DNA of 64,000 nucleotides from Simmondsia chinensis. Lineage: Eukaryota; Streptophyta; Magnoliopsida; Caryophyllales; Simmondsiaceae. Below the pieces are notes generated by a model that was not told the origin of the DNA, did no database searches, and worked only from the letters and a program-made list of their open reading frames with translations. This document shows positions 23,610 to 35,485 of this stretch, piece after piece. The number at the start of each line of letters is the position of its first letter. Position 1 is the first letter of the stretch. A program made the position numbers and the translations under genes. The DNA lies in NCBI GenBank assembly GCA_018398585.1, contig JAGTTD010000001.1, forward strand, positions 33,244,438-33,308,437, written 5' to 3'.

Positions 23610-23915
23610 TGTTAAGCATCAAGATGATCTTGATCTTAACCTAGGAGAGAGAATTAAGATGAGAGAAAGAAGGGAAGGGGATAAGGAATTAGAGAGAAAA
23701 TATCTAAAGATATTTCAAGTTTATTATGAATGAATGAAACCTACAACCCAAACTATCCACTTATAGCTATTACAAGACCAAGAGACTAACAATGAATCTA
23801 GACCAACAACTCAAACTAACCGACTCAAGAACCGGACACCAATTACAACTTCAACAACCTTTCCCGCCAAAATTACAAAATTCAATTACATTCAACTACA
23901 GTCCGAGACATGACA
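23610..23915 (-). repeat. 5' LTR of element B
   Basis: 306-bp partner of 18558-18863. It carries the same E2F-type motif (23860-23871). Confidence 0.95.
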
Positions 23916-24865
23916 ATTTCATGCTTTGTTTGTTTTCTAGAATTATTAAAAGGTTCATAAGACTCAAAATATCCAGTGGGAGAGAGCATCTAAATAAATG
24001 CTCATGGCCTCCGCTACCGATCTAGCAGTATAATAGTGGGTGTGACTCCCTGAGTAGGGCATTCATTTGTAGAATACAAGGCTAGATCTCTTATGATAGA
24101 CTAAAGTGCCGGAAAAACGGGTAAGCCACACCAATGTGGAGTACTTTGTGGACATGTATGGATGTCGAGGTAGCGGTGTACACTTGACAAGGGTCTACAT
24201 TAGCCTCCCCGAGGAGCTCTATTGTACAACCTTTGTGGATGAGGGAAGAGTGTTGTGTAAAATATGTTTAGTAAAAAATTTATAACAAAACCTATGTAGT
24301 GAGAAACATTCGCACCCTTCTGATATCTCAATTTAGCCTTGCCGACTGAGAGTTTTTGGTAGTTTGGTTGAGTCACCATGGCATACATGTAAGTGTCGAA
24401 TTGTGAACTCTGAACTTTGATTATTTGCTACAAGTAAGAAAAGTAATCCTGTATGTTATTGTTTACAGTTTTGATGCCAAACTAGTTGTTATCTTATGCA
24501 TTGCGATCAATATTGGTATGTGTTACTTGTCAATTCTGTTATGCTTGTTGTGATATGATATGTCACAATACATGTGGAGCACTAGTAGATGCTCATGGTT
24601 CTCTTGTTTGCTACTAGTATATCTACTAAGTTGAAAGACCGTTGGTATATCTACTAAGTCGAAAAGAACGTCGAGAACATCAAACTAGACTAATGAGCTA
24701 GACCGATGCAACATTTGAACATTAAAGGCCGAATGTGTTCTAGTATGAGATACTTGACTTGTTGACTATAATAGAGATGATTAAATATTTGAAAAAAGTA
24801 TTTGATTAGAGAATTGGTAGCATGAGAATAGCTTATGAGAAAGATGATAGACACACGATTGTGTT
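23916..24865 (+). repeat. Tandem duplication in copia-1 leader, copy 1, second part
   Basis: Continues copy 1 after element B. It aligns with about 26100-27030, for example 'ctacattagcctccccgagg' (about 24195 and 26376) and 'gaaagatgatagaca' near the end of each copy (about 24839 and 27000). Confidence 0.82.
24005..24380 (+). other. Copia leader block, copy b
   Basis: Second copy of the leader block: 'accgatctagcagtataatag' core, 'gaatacaaggctagatctc', then 'ctacattagcctccccgagg' and 'gtcaccatggcatac'. Its core is less like a tRNA A box than copy a. Confidence 0.6.
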
Positions 24866-25709
24866 AAATTGTTTAAATTATTAGATGAGTCATGATTCAA
24901 TGAAAGAGTGTACTTCTAAATCAAGTCTAATGAGATTGGATATTTAAACAGTTGAACGATTGAGATTGTAAAATCTAATGAGATTAGATTTTGAACCAGG
25001 GTATGAAATGTCCAATTGTTGATCATTTGATGATAATCCAAAATAAAGAATATCTGCTAGGATTAGATGTTTAGTTTACCATCTAATGAGATTAAGATCG
25101 GTTTAAACTATTTATTTATTTATTAAAAAAATTTGACTCGCTGGCATCATTTTGATGTCAGTGCTGTCAGATTATTATAATCAGAAAAAGTTAACAAGTG
25201 AATAATTAATTGGAATGAGATTCTAATTAAGATTATACAATAATATTTTCTGAAAGAGTTTTAAAAAATCTTTAATTGCTCCAACCTTTAGGCCATAAGA
25301 GTTGTTATTCAAATTGTTTGGTAATAAGTTAACTTATTATATTGTAGTTCACATGTTCAATATTATTTAAATGAGTTAATATTATGTACGATGTGAACAA
25401 AGTTATAAGGCCATATAATTTGGTGAAATATAAGATTTATTCAAGTGGGAGAATTTTTTCAAATAGATCTAATATGATTAGATAAATCAAAAGATTTATT
25501 TGAAAAGGAAAATTCTCATAATGTATTTAATGAGATTGGATTACATCATTCGGATAATTAAAGTTACCTAATTGGATATGGGTTTTATTTAATTGTTAAA
25601 TAAAATTTAGAAAGTGATTCTTATTATTGATTATGAGATAATCAAACTTAATAGAAAGATCCAACATTCAAAATATCAAGTGGGAGAGAGGTATAGGATT
25701 TGTTTCCTT

Positions 25710-26090
25710 ACGGTCTCCGTTACGAGTCTAATAGTACAGTGGATAGGCACTACACCCCAGGAGGGTGTTTATTCATAGAATATAGGGTTAGGCTTCTTTA
25801 CGATAGATGGAGGTCAAGGAAAATAGGCATGATTGCGTATCTAGGGTGTATCTTGTTTATTTGTACTAAAATCTAGGTAATAGTATAAACTCAGTTAGGA
25901 TAGTATCATAGTCTCCTAGGGAGCATTGTAATACTGTCTTAGAGACTAAGGAAAAAATTAGTGAGTTAAATATATTTAAGAAATATTTTGATTGAGAATA
26001 GTTCCCACTTGACTAATAACTTGTTATGCCCTTCTCCCGTAGTTACGGGTAGATTGGTTAGCTCATCATTGTACACACGCAGAAAAAGGT
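25710..26090 (+). other. Copia leader block, copy c
   Basis: Third copy: 'tctaatagtacagtggatag' core near 25727, 'gaatatagggttaggcttc', then 'gtagattggttagctcat' shared with copy a. Confidence 0.6.
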
Positions 26091-26184
26091 TTGGTGGATT
26101 CTATGATGTTTTGTTTACTACAATTACAAAAAGGTTCACAAGACTCAAATTATCAAATGGAAGCTAGCTTCTAAATGAATGCAC

Positions 26185-26560
26185 ATGGCCTCCGTTACAG
26201 GTGTAACAGTGTAGTAGGTGCATGTGACTCTAGGAGAAGAGCGCTCATTTGCAAGATACAAGGTTAGATCTCTTATGATAGATTCAAGTGTAGGAAAAAC
26301 GGGTGTTGCCATGCTGACGTGGAGTACTTCGTGGACTTGTGTGGATGTCGAGTTAGCAATGTGCACTTCACTAGGGTCTACATTAGCCTCCCCGAGGAGC
26401 TCTATTGTATGACCTTAGAGGCTTAGGAAAGAGTGGTGTTTTAAATATGTTTAGTCAAGAGTTTACAAGAAAACATATTTATTGATAAATGTTCTCGCCC
26501 TTATGATATCTCAATCAAGTCTCACTAATGGAGAGTTTTGGGTAGTTCGGTTGAGTCGCC
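26185..26560 (+). other. Copia leader block, copy d
   Basis: Fourth copy: 'ggtgtaacagtgtagtagg' core, 'gatacaaggttagatctc', 'ctacattagcctccccgagg', 'gtcgccatggcatac'. Closest to copy b, as expected from the duplication. Confidence 0.6.
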
Positions 26561-28388
26561 ATGGCATACAAGTAAATGTCGAGTTGTGAACTTCGAACTT
26601 TGATTGTTTGCTAAAAGTAAGAAAAGTAATCGTTTGTGTTAATGACTTATTCACATATTTGATTTCAGACTGATTGTTATCTTATGCATTGCAATCAATA
26701 CTGGTAGGTATGTCACTTGTCTATTTTGTTGTGCTTACTAAAATTTAATATGTCTTAGTGCATGATAAGCACTAGCAGATGCTCATAGTTCTCTAGGTTG
26801 CTGCTAGTATATCTACAAAGTGGAAAGAATGTCTAGAAAGTTAGACTAGACTAAAGAGTTAGTTAGTTGCAAAATTAAGGCATTAGATGTCGAACATTTT
26901 CTAGTATTAGATACTTGAAAATTTAACTGTAGTAGAGATGATCAAATATTTGAAAGAAGTCTTTTATTAGAGAACTAGTATCATGAGAAAAACTAACAAG
27001 AAAGATGATAGACATAAGATTGTATTACAAAAGTTTAGTTCAAGAGCGTGTCGTATGTGTTAGGAATAGTGTTCTAAAATTCAGATTTATTCTAGACAAA
27101 TTACTTTAATTAAAAAATAAAATTAAAGTCCCGGTCATTTCCTAGTTAAATTTTTGTAAGCGAGAATTTATACTGCTTGTGATTTTCTTTTGGAAGACAT
27201 CAATGAGATGGGTGTAGTCCTCATAGTACAATTTACATGTTTGTTCTAAGTGGTTTATGAGACTAGGCCACAGATAGACTTGAAACAAATGGTATGAATT
27301 GTTGTTTGAAAGACTCCTAGTCAAAGATAAGTTTGGACCACTTGTATGTTAGACTACAACATGACACTTTGGATGACTTATCTTGGTCATGTGGATGGAG
27401 ATCCAAAAGTATTAGGTTAGTTTGTTTAATAAGATTGACACATTGAGTTGGACCATGTGGATTACTTATTTCTAGACTACTACCGGAGATGAGTGATTCA
27501 AGTTATACTGTTTGAACGACAACTCTAAATCCTGAGGGTATTTTGGACTTATGCATGGAGCGTTAGTTGCTTTGGTGTACTATAAGTAAGGTCTAAACGA
27601 ATGACTGAAATCCTACATACACTGGGTAGCGGCGTGAAGCGTGACAAGGATCAGGTATTCAGTAGGGAATCTACAGTCTCTTATGAGATACAAAGGTCCC
27701 CTTAGTTGATTCGCAAATATTTGAATAGTTCGAAAACTTTGGCCAAGGTATTCCAAGTATTTGACATTTCGAATTTATACTGTGAATGTGTTCAAGAATA
27801 AATAAATTATTCAGTGAAGGGCGAGTTAGTAACTAATGGAGAAGCTATGAGAAGGATAATGGTAGTAGTTATATTTATCCTTTGTCATGGACATCCAGCG
27901 GAGGGGTTGTTGTCATCAATACAGTCTATTAGGGAGATATCGAATAAATAATTTAAGTCTGGAGTGGAACAAGATTTATTTAGTGGAATTAGGTCTTATT
28001 AAATGATAATTAAATTATTTCATGAGATGATTAATTTAACCCATTTGTAGCTAGATTTAAATTGTCCCTGAGGTCCATAAGCAAGCCTTTGTATTTTATT
28101 ACAATTAAAAAAATATTAAAAATTTCATGAGATGAATTATTATCCATAAGATGGGTAAATTAATTTTGCAAAATATTATTCATGGGATGAATAAAAAATA
28201 AAAAATTATAAAATAAAATAATTATGAAAATTATAATTTATAAGATGAATTTTTACATTTGAAAAACAAAGCAAAAAAAAAAAAAAAATTGCGTCCAAAG
28301 CGGCTCGCGATCCGCAGCAACGCGCTGGCACGCTTCTCTTACCCAGCTCACGATCCATGGCAGTGCGCCTGGACCAATGGGGTTTTGC

Positions 28389-28394
28389 CACGTG
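28389..28394 (+). promoter_or_regulatory. G-box in copia-2 5' LTR
   Basis: CACGTG inside gccacgtgacacg, about 150 bp upstream of the TATA box. The partner LTR has cacgtc here, so the palindrome is present in one LTR only. 'gaccaatgggg' (CCAAT) lies just upstream in both. Confidence 0.45.
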
Positions 28395-28541
28395 ACACGC
28401 AGATTCAATTTAAAATAAACGCGTAGTTTAGGCTACGAAACGCGTCATTTTGCTTTATATCGTATATGATAAGCTGCGTTTCGATTTTAACTAGGCAAAT
28501 CCGACATCGAAAATAAGCCTATTTTTCGCTCCAGTACGCTA

Positions 28542-28551
28542 CTATAAATAG
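28542..28551 (+). promoter_or_regulatory. TATA box of copia-2 5' LTR
   Basis: ctataaatag, then ggggtacctattct, is conserved in the partner LTR at 34741. It is the likely core promoter marking the U3 to R side of the LTR. Confidence 0.75.
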
Positions 28552-29285
28552 GGGTACCTATTCTATAGGTTTGGCATTCAATTAAAATAAATATTTTTGG
28601 ATTTCTGAAATTATTTTAGAGATCTAACTGGAGAGAAAATTTTTTGTTGAAAGCTTTTTTTCCTCAGTTTAATATTATTTGGAGCCCATCTTCCTGGCAG
28701 TTCTAGGTCGTTGTGTAGAAGATCGCGGGGTCTCAATTGTTTTGGTATTCTTTATTATTCGGGCAATTCCTGGTATGTTCTTCTTTTCTTCTTCTTTTAG
28801 TTTTGCTTTTCTATTTATTTACAGTATCTGTTATTATGCCTGCTTAAGTTTATGTATTGTTATGAATGTACTATAGTAAAAGGCCTGTAGATCTAAATTA
28901 AGAATTTAGATCTGTAGATTTAAATTATGAATTTGAATCTATAAATTTAAAATTAGAAATTTTAAATCAACCCAGGTTTAAAATTATGAAATCTAAACCC
29001 CTTTCGCTGCGTAAACTTGAAGAAATTAGAGAGAATTTTTTGAAGTTCGTCCAACAACCGGTATTAGGGCAAAAGATTTATAGAGATACACCTATTCCCG
29101 GGAACTCTCGCACGTGAGGTGTCACAAAGCGTGACTCTCCGACCGGGGGTTTGGGCAGAGAGAAGAGTCTCCTATTCTAAGTGCTCCAATAGGTGCCTAT
29201 TATTGTGACCATAGTTGAGAACTGTGAACCCAATAGTCGGCATCAGAGTTTATTTTTCCAACAAAATTCATGTTTTTCCCCAACA

Positions 29286-29302
29286 ATTATTATCAGAGCT
29301 AG
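29286..29302 (+). promoter_or_regulatory. Primer-binding site of copia-2
   Basis: attattatcagagctag directly follows the 5' LTR, close to the attggtatcagagc initiator tRNA-Met site with two changed bases. Confidence 0.75.
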
Positions 29303-29400
29303 CCTCTGATTGCATTCATAATATACATGACTAGGTATAATAAGATCGAAATAAATAGATTTGCGATTTAATAAAATAGAGATTTTTTTAAGAAGGAAAG

Positions 29401-29700
29401 ATTATTTAAAGTATGGATTTAAATTGTTTAAATTGTTAATGAATTAATTGTTAATCGAATTGTATAAAGTAATGATTTAAAATGTTTGAATCATTGATGG
29501 ATTAAAAGAGTTAATAGTTAACTAGGTTATTTAAAGTATCAATTTAAATTGTTTAAATCGATTAAAAGATGTAATAGTTAACCAGGTTATTTAAAATATC
29601 GATTTAAATTTTTTAAATCGGTTAAAAGATTTAACGGTTACCTAGGTTGTTTATAGTAACGATTTAGCTTGTTTAAATTGTTAATGAATTAATCGTTAAT
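29401..29700 (+). repeat. 60-bp tandem repeat in copia-2 leader
   Basis: About five diverged copies of a ~60-bp AT-rich unit with an 'ggttatttaaagtatcgattt' opening and a 'taaaagatttaa-ggtt' closing. The two central copies (29520-29639) are exactly 60 bp apart. This is noncoding leader sequence between primer site and gag. Confidence 0.8.
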
Positions 29701-29981
29701 TCGAAACAACCCATAAATTTGCGATTATATTGTTCGTATAATGAGATTGTACGTTCTCAGTTATGATTTACGAAATCAGACAAAATTGATCTAATAAGAT
29801 TGGATTCAAATATTTTTAACAATAATGGATAAATTTTTGATTCGAATATTTTGATTTCTTCTTGATGTGGCTTGCTTTGAGTTTGCTGCTTTGCTCACTG
29901 TGTGTTTTTCCCTACTCATGCTTTGATGCTCTACTGCTGCTAGGTCACATGCTCTTTACTGCGGACCAACTTCTCAGGTTG

Positions 29982-30113
29982 GCGGTCCTCGGAAACAGCC
30001 TTTCTTCAGGGTAGCCCCCTAAAGGGGGAAGGCTGCGTACATCTACCCCCCAGAACCTACTTTTGCAGAAGCCCTAGGAGGCACTGGGTTTGTTGTTGTT
30101 GTTGTTATTGTTG
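29982..30113 (+). mobile_element. SINE 3' part with TTG tail
   Basis: Reads 'ggtcctcggaaacagcc', then 'ggctgcgtacatctaccccc', 'gaacctact', 'gcactggg', and ends in a run of TTG/GTT repeats. This is the body and tail of the TS-type SINEs common in eudicots. The 5' end (tRNA-like head) was not recognised; DNA from about 29860 may also belong to it. It lies in the copia-2 leader. A second copy of the same tail is at 63742-63869. Confidence 0.72.
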
Positions 30114-30384
30114 GATAAAATTGGTCTAATGAGATTAGATGCAATTAATTTTTTTTAAAATTGGATAAAGTTGATCTAATAAGATTAGATTCAATTATTA
30201 TTTTCTTTACAAAAATTAATTATTTTAATTTACAAAAAAAAAAAAAAAAAAAATTTAACGCGTTGGCATCAGCGTCAGCGTCAGAATTAAAAAAAAATAT
30301 ATATTATTTTGACATGTAAATGCAATTTAATTGAGAGCCACTGGTTATAAAAAGCAATGGGTGTAAAGTTTCAATTGTTGCAAC

Positions 30385-30780
30385 CTTACGGTCTCCATTA
30401 CCAGTCTAGTAGTATAGTAGATCGTTAGACCTTCCTGCGGAGGATGTCAGTTTGCATATTACAGGGTTAGACTTCTTTTAGGATAAACCAAAGTGCAAAG
30501 AAGCGATGCGACCATGCTGTGGTGGAGTATTACGTGTATTTGTATGGAGGTTTAGGTAATGGTTTACACTTGACTAGCGTGGTGCATTAGCCTCCCGGAG
30601 GAGCTTTGTTGTGTCATGTTAGAGACTAATGTCAAGTGGTGAGTTAATCATGTTTAGTAGGTTACAAGAAAATAGGTTAATTGAGAATAGTTCTCACCCG
30701 AGCTAGCTTCGTGCGACCCCGCTGCCTGAGAGTAAGGAGTGGTGTGTTTGGGTCATCATTGTATGCATGATAGTACAATT
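30385..30780 (+). other. Copia leader block, copy e (in copia-2)
   Basis: Single copy of the leader block in copia-2: 'cagtctagtagtatagtag' core near 30397, 'attacagggttagacttc', 'gcattagcctcccggaggag', and 'gggtcatcattgtatgcatg' at its end. Its presence in a second, separate copia element shows that the block belongs to the leader of this lineage. Confidence 0.6.
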
Positions 30781-30939
30781 TGATGGATATATGATTTATT
30801 GTGTATGCTAAATTGAAAGAACATATATCACTGCATTATACACGACTCTTGTTAGATAGTTGCACAAATGTTTGCATTTACAGTATTTTATATGGATAGG
30901 GCTAGCGAACTTTGCTTGATTTTAAATACATAATGTACT

Positions 30940-33200
30940 CACTGAACCAAATGACTTTGCCTTGAAAAATGAGTTAGACTTGGTTATTACTCACAAGGGA
31001 CCTACTAGAAAGAAAGGAAAGGGTAAGGTTGCTATTGTAGCAACCAAGTCCATAAGGAAGTCAGCAGAAGAAAAGTGTTTCTTTTGCAAGAAAACTAGGC
31101 CACTGGTGAAGAAACTACACTAAGTACATAGCTACTCTTCCTACAAAGACTGCTAAGCTATCTGGTGAAGGTATGTTGATATCTCACTTAGTTGAGTCAT
31201 GCGTAGTTGAGAGTCCAACAGTTTCCTGGTGGGTGGACTCAGGTTCAACTGACCATAGTTGTAATATGTTATAGGAGCTAAGGCCAGGCTAAAGGCTACA
31301 CAATGGGTGTTGTACCTGATGTTCAGGGACAGTACAATAATAGTGGTCTCAAATGTAGGAGACGTTAGCTTAGACTTAAGTGATTGATTTTTGTTTTAAA
31401 GGATTAATTATTTAAACCTTCGATGTACAAAAGTTTGATTACTATATTTTGGTTAATGGATAATTGTTATTCAGTTGATTTTGATAATGAACATTTTAAT
31501 ACGTGAAATACATTGTTTATTTGCATATTTACATGAATAAATTATTTATTTATGTTATTTCCTTATCAAAACTCTGGTAACTGTTTAAATAAATCTAACA
31601 TAAGTTCACTTGCTCAATCTTCTAAAAGAAAACACCTTGAAAGTGATAATGCCTACACAAGGCACCAACGTTTAGGTCACATTAATTCGAACATGATCCA
31701 AAGACTGGTAAAGGATGGACTGATATAGGCTTTGGACTTGAGGTCATTACCAGTCTGCAAATCCTGCACAAAAAGATAGATGACCAGGTCTATCTTTAAG
31801 AGTAAAGGCAATAGGGTTGGTGGCTTGCTTAAGCTGGTTCATATAGATGTATGTGGACCAGTACATGCTCAGGCAAGAGGTGGGTATGAGTACATAATCA
31901 CGTTTAGTGATGATTACTCAAGATATGTATATTTTTACCCGATTAGACATTAGTCGACCTTTTTGAAAAGTTCAAAGAGTATAAAGCTGAAGTTGAAAGG
32001 TAATTAGGTAAACAATTCTCAGCTTTCTGCTCTGGTTACACCGCAGCAGAATGGTGTTGCAAATAAAAGGAACGAGGACGGTTTTTTTTTCCTATAGTTT
32101 TTTTGATTGAAAAGGTCTTTTGTAAATGCAATGCATAATACTTAGAGAAGTATTTTGCAAGTAAGCTACCAAAACAAAAATAAAATAGTATTAAAGGAAA
32201 ATGACACTAATTCTAAATAGCTAGACACAACTTAAGACATAGTGAATGCATTAGATGCACCTACTGATAGGAACAAAAATGTTCCAGGTACACGAGAGCT
32301 TCGGTGTGGTGGGAGGATTATCAGGACACCTGATAGGTTCATAGCAGGAGCCTTAGTGGTTGACCGTGGCATTGAATCTGATCTTTTTAGCCATAATGAA
32401 GCAATTAAGTCTTCTAGTTTTATACAATCAGTTGCTCGAACCATGTGTGTACAAATGACATTAAGAGAAAGTAGTAACTTTCTTAGTGTTATATGTAACC
32501 AATATGCTACTCATTGAGAATGATGTAGGGGTGTCATTAGCTGTAAAGGTTTAGTTGTCAAGAAAGCACAATATGAAAGACAAAGGAAAAGCTAGCTCTA
32601 CTCTTTGGATTAAGCTTCTGCGAGGTCGTAAGAGTAGGATGTTGGGTATTTCTCTAGCCACTTATATTGACAAAATGTTGTCAAGATATTGCATGGAGGA
32701 TTCTAAGAAAGGTTTTTTTACCTTTTCAAGCATGGAGGCCCTTTTTCTCTTTATAACAGTGTTCTATTACACCTCAAGAGGAGGAATAGTTGAGGAATAT
32801 TCCATATGCTTTGGCAGTGGGAGCCTCATGTATGTCATGCTGTGCATGAGACTAGATATTTGCTATGCTGTGGTATAGTGAGCAGGTGTCAGTCTAACTC
32901 GGTTTCGATGCACTAGGTGGCAATGAAGCATTTTCTCAAGTACTTAATACGGACTAGAGATTATTTGCTGATCTTTCAAAGTGACGAGTTAGTTCTAGTT
33001 GGATATATTACTTTAAGACTTCCAGTCAAATATATATGATAAACGTTAGACGTTTGAGCATGTCTTTACCCTTAGAGTGGGAGCCATTAGTGAAAGGAAT
33101 GTCAAGCAGTATTATATTGCTGACCTCACAATGGAGTAATTGTGCTCGCTAAGGGTTAGGCTCAGTAGACCTTTGGTTCAAACTTAAAAGGGGTGAGTAC
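30940..33200 (+). pseudogene. gag-pol of copia-2 (heavily decayed)
   Basis: Recognisable pieces in order are a gag end with a zinc-knuckle remnant CFFCKK (about 31068-31085), a protease WWVDSGSTDHSCN (about 31228), a gag-pre-integrase HQRLGHIN (about 31670), integrase core text HIDVCGP and YSRYVYFYP (about 31840-31945), TPQQNGVA (about 32037), then RT 3'-end text DMKDKG-like and SYGIKL-like (about 32570-32660), ATYIDKMLSRYCMEDSKKG (about 32658) and RLDICYAV (about 32858). A large part of the integrase core and the central RT, including its catalytic motif, is missing. No long frame survives. It is a dead, internally deleted copy. Confidence 0.82.
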
Positions 33201-33228
33201 GGACTTTGTCATAAATTGCATTTAGGAC

Positions 33229-33239
33229 AAGTGGGAGAT
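33229..33239 (+). promoter_or_regulatory. Polypurine tract of copia-2
   Basis: aagtgggagat lies immediately before the 3' LTR, the usual copia form. Confidence 0.8.
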
Positions 33240-35485
33240 TGTTTGGAACAATGTCCTAAAATCCAGATTTATTCTGGATATATTATTTTAATTAATAAAT
33301 AAAATTGAAGTCCCATTCTTTTCTTAGTTAAATTTGTGTAAGCGAGCATTTATATTGCATGTGATTTTCTTTTGGGAGACATCCATGAGATGGGTGTAGT
33401 CCTCAAACTATAATTTACATATTTGTTCTAAGTGGTTTATGAGATTAAGTCACAGATAGACTTGGAGCAAATGGTATGGATTGTTGTTTGAAAGACTCGT
33501 AGTCAAAGACAAGTTTGGACCACTTGTATGTTAAGACTATAACGTGACACTTTAGATGACTTGTCTTGGTCATGTGGATGGAGATCCGAAAGTGTCAGGT
33601 TAGTGGGTTCAATAAGATTGACACACTGAGTTGGACCATGTGGATTACTTATTTCTAGATTACTATCGGAGATGAGTGATTCATATTGTACTGTTTGAAC
33701 AATGGCTCCAAATCTTGAGGGGATTCTGAACTTGTGCATGGAGCGTTAGTTACTTTGGTGTAGTATAAGTAAGGTCTAAACAAATGACTAAAATCCCATG
33801 TTTACTGGGTAGCGCAGTGAAGTGTAAGAAGGATCGACTATTCAATAGGGAATATACAGTCTCTTATGAGATACAGATGTCCCTTTAGTTGATTCACAAA
33901 TATTTGAATAGTTCGAAAACTTTGGCAAAAGTATTTCAAGTGTTTGACGTTTGAAATTTATACGGTTAACGTGTTCAAAGTGCACATGATTTATTCAGTG
34001 AAGGGCGAGTCACTAACTAAAGGAGAAGCTGTGAGAAGGATAATGGTAGTAGCTTTATTTATCCTTTGTTATGGATATCTAGTGGAGGATTGTTGTAATC
34101 AATACAGTCTATATCAATACAGTCTATTAGAGAGATATCTAATAAATAATTTAAGTCTGGAGTGCAATGAGATTTATTTAGTAGAATTAAGTCTCATTAA
34201 ATGGTAATTAAATTATTTCATGAGATGATTAATTTAACCCATTTACAGCTAGATTTAAATTGTCCCTAAGATCTCTGCACAAGCCTCTGTATTTTATTGC
34301 CATTGAAAAAAATATTGCAAAATTCATGAGATGAATTATTTATCCATAAGATGGGTAAATTAATTTTGCCAAACATTATTCATGAGATGAATAAAAAATT
34401 TAAAAAATATAAAATAAAATAATTTTGAAATTAAAATTTATAAGATGAATTTTTACATGTGGAAAACAAAGCCAAAAAAAATTGCGCTTAAAACAGCTCG
34501 TGATCTGCAGCAACGCGCCCAGACCAATAGGAGCGTCCCACCCAGCTCACGATCCATGACAACGCGCCCAGACCAATGTGGTTTTGCCACGTCTCACGCG
34601 GATTCAATTTAAAATAAACTCGTTGTTTAGGCTACAAAGCGCGTCGTTTTGCTTTATATCATATACGATACACTGCGTTTTGATTTTAACTAGGCAAATC
34701 CCACATCGAAAATCAACCTATTTTTCATTTCGGTACACTACTATAAATAGGGGTACCTATTCTAGAGGTTTGGCATTCAATCAAAATAAATATTTTTGGG
34801 TTTCTGAAATTGTTTTAGAGACCTAACTGGACAGAAAAATTTTCGTTGAAAATTCTCTTTCCTCAGTGTAAAATTTTTTGGAGCCCACCCTCCGGGCAAT
34901 TTGAGGTCATTGCATAGAAGATCGCGGAGTCTCGATTTTATTGGCATTCTTTGTTAATGGAGCAATTATAGGTATGTTCTTCATTCCTTCTTCTTTTAGT
35001 TTCGCTTTTCAATTTATTTATAGTATCTGTTATTAATCATGTTTAAGTTTATGTATTGTTATTAATGTATTAGAGTAAAAGGCCTGTAGATCTAAATTAA
35101 GAATTTAGATCTGTAGATTTAAATTATAAATTTAAATTAATAAATTTAAAATTAGGAATTTTAAATCAACCCAGGTTTAGAATTATGAATTCTGAACCCC
35201 TTTCGCTGCATAAACTTTGAGAAAGTAGGGAAAATTTTTTGAAGTTCGTCCCAACAATAGGTATTAGGGCAAAGGGTTTATAGAGATAAACCTATTCCCG
35301 GGAACTCTCTCACGTGAGGTGTCACGAAGTGTGACTCTCCGACCGGGGCCTTAGATCGGGAGAAGAGTCTCCTACTCTAAGTGCTCTAATAGGTGCCTAT
35401 TGTTGTGACCATAGTTGAGAACTGTGAACCCAATAGTCGGCATCAGAGTTTATTTTTCCAACAAAATTCATGTTTGTCCCCAACA
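33240..35485 (+). repeat. 3' LTR of copia-2
   Basis: 2,246-bp partner of 27058-29285. It contains a small local duplication ('caatacagtctat' twice, near 34100-34130) absent from the 5' LTR. TATA box at 34741-34750. Confidence 0.92.
34741..34750 (+). promoter_or_regulatory. TATA box of copia-2 3' LTR
   Basis: ctataaatag at the position matching 28542 in the 5' LTR. Confidence 0.7.

Larger units (their letters stand above)
18558..23915 (-). mobile_element. Element B: Ty3/gypsy chromovirus, complete but dead
   Basis: 5,358-bp minus-strand element with two 306-bp LTRs (TGTTA...GACA) and perfect 5-bp target duplications atttc at 18553-18557 and 23916-23920. I counted about 13 differences between the two LTRs, so it is moderately old. 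It sits inside the first copy of the copia-1 leader duplication. Domain order is gag, protease, RT, RNase H, integrase, chromodomain. Confidence 0.95.
24866..27030 (+). repeat. Tandem duplication in copia-1 leader, copy 2
   Basis: Second ~2.17-kb copy, free of element B. It has clear similarity to copy 1 from end to end but many substitutions, so the duplication is old. Copia-2 lies just 27 bp past its end. Confidence 0.8.
27058..29285 (+). repeat. 5' LTR of copia-2
   Basis: 2,228 bp from tgttagg to ccaaca, aligning over its whole length with 33240-35485. It carries a GC-rich block with a G-box and CCAAT words (about 28290-28400), a TATA box at 28542 and a transcribed-side stretch with T-rich and 'ggagccca' text. 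Confidence 0.92.
27058..35485 (+). mobile_element. Copia-2: Ty1/copia element with very long LTRs
   Basis: 8,428-bp plus-strand element with LTRs of about 2.23 and 2.25 kb, far longer than most copia LTRs. It has a tRNA-Met-type primer site, a long leader (60-bp repeats, a SINE tail, one leader block), decayed gag-pol and a polypurine tract. The flanks gtatg (27053-27057) and atgtg (35486-35490) match at only three of five bases, so the target duplication is doubtful or mutated. It lies inside copia-1, at the end of its leader duplication. Confidence 0.9.

Noticed and set aside
28206..28391. Open frame in the GC-rich block of the copia-2 LTR
   Set aside because: It lies in U3 promoter DNA, is not kept in the partner LTR and runs through poly-A.
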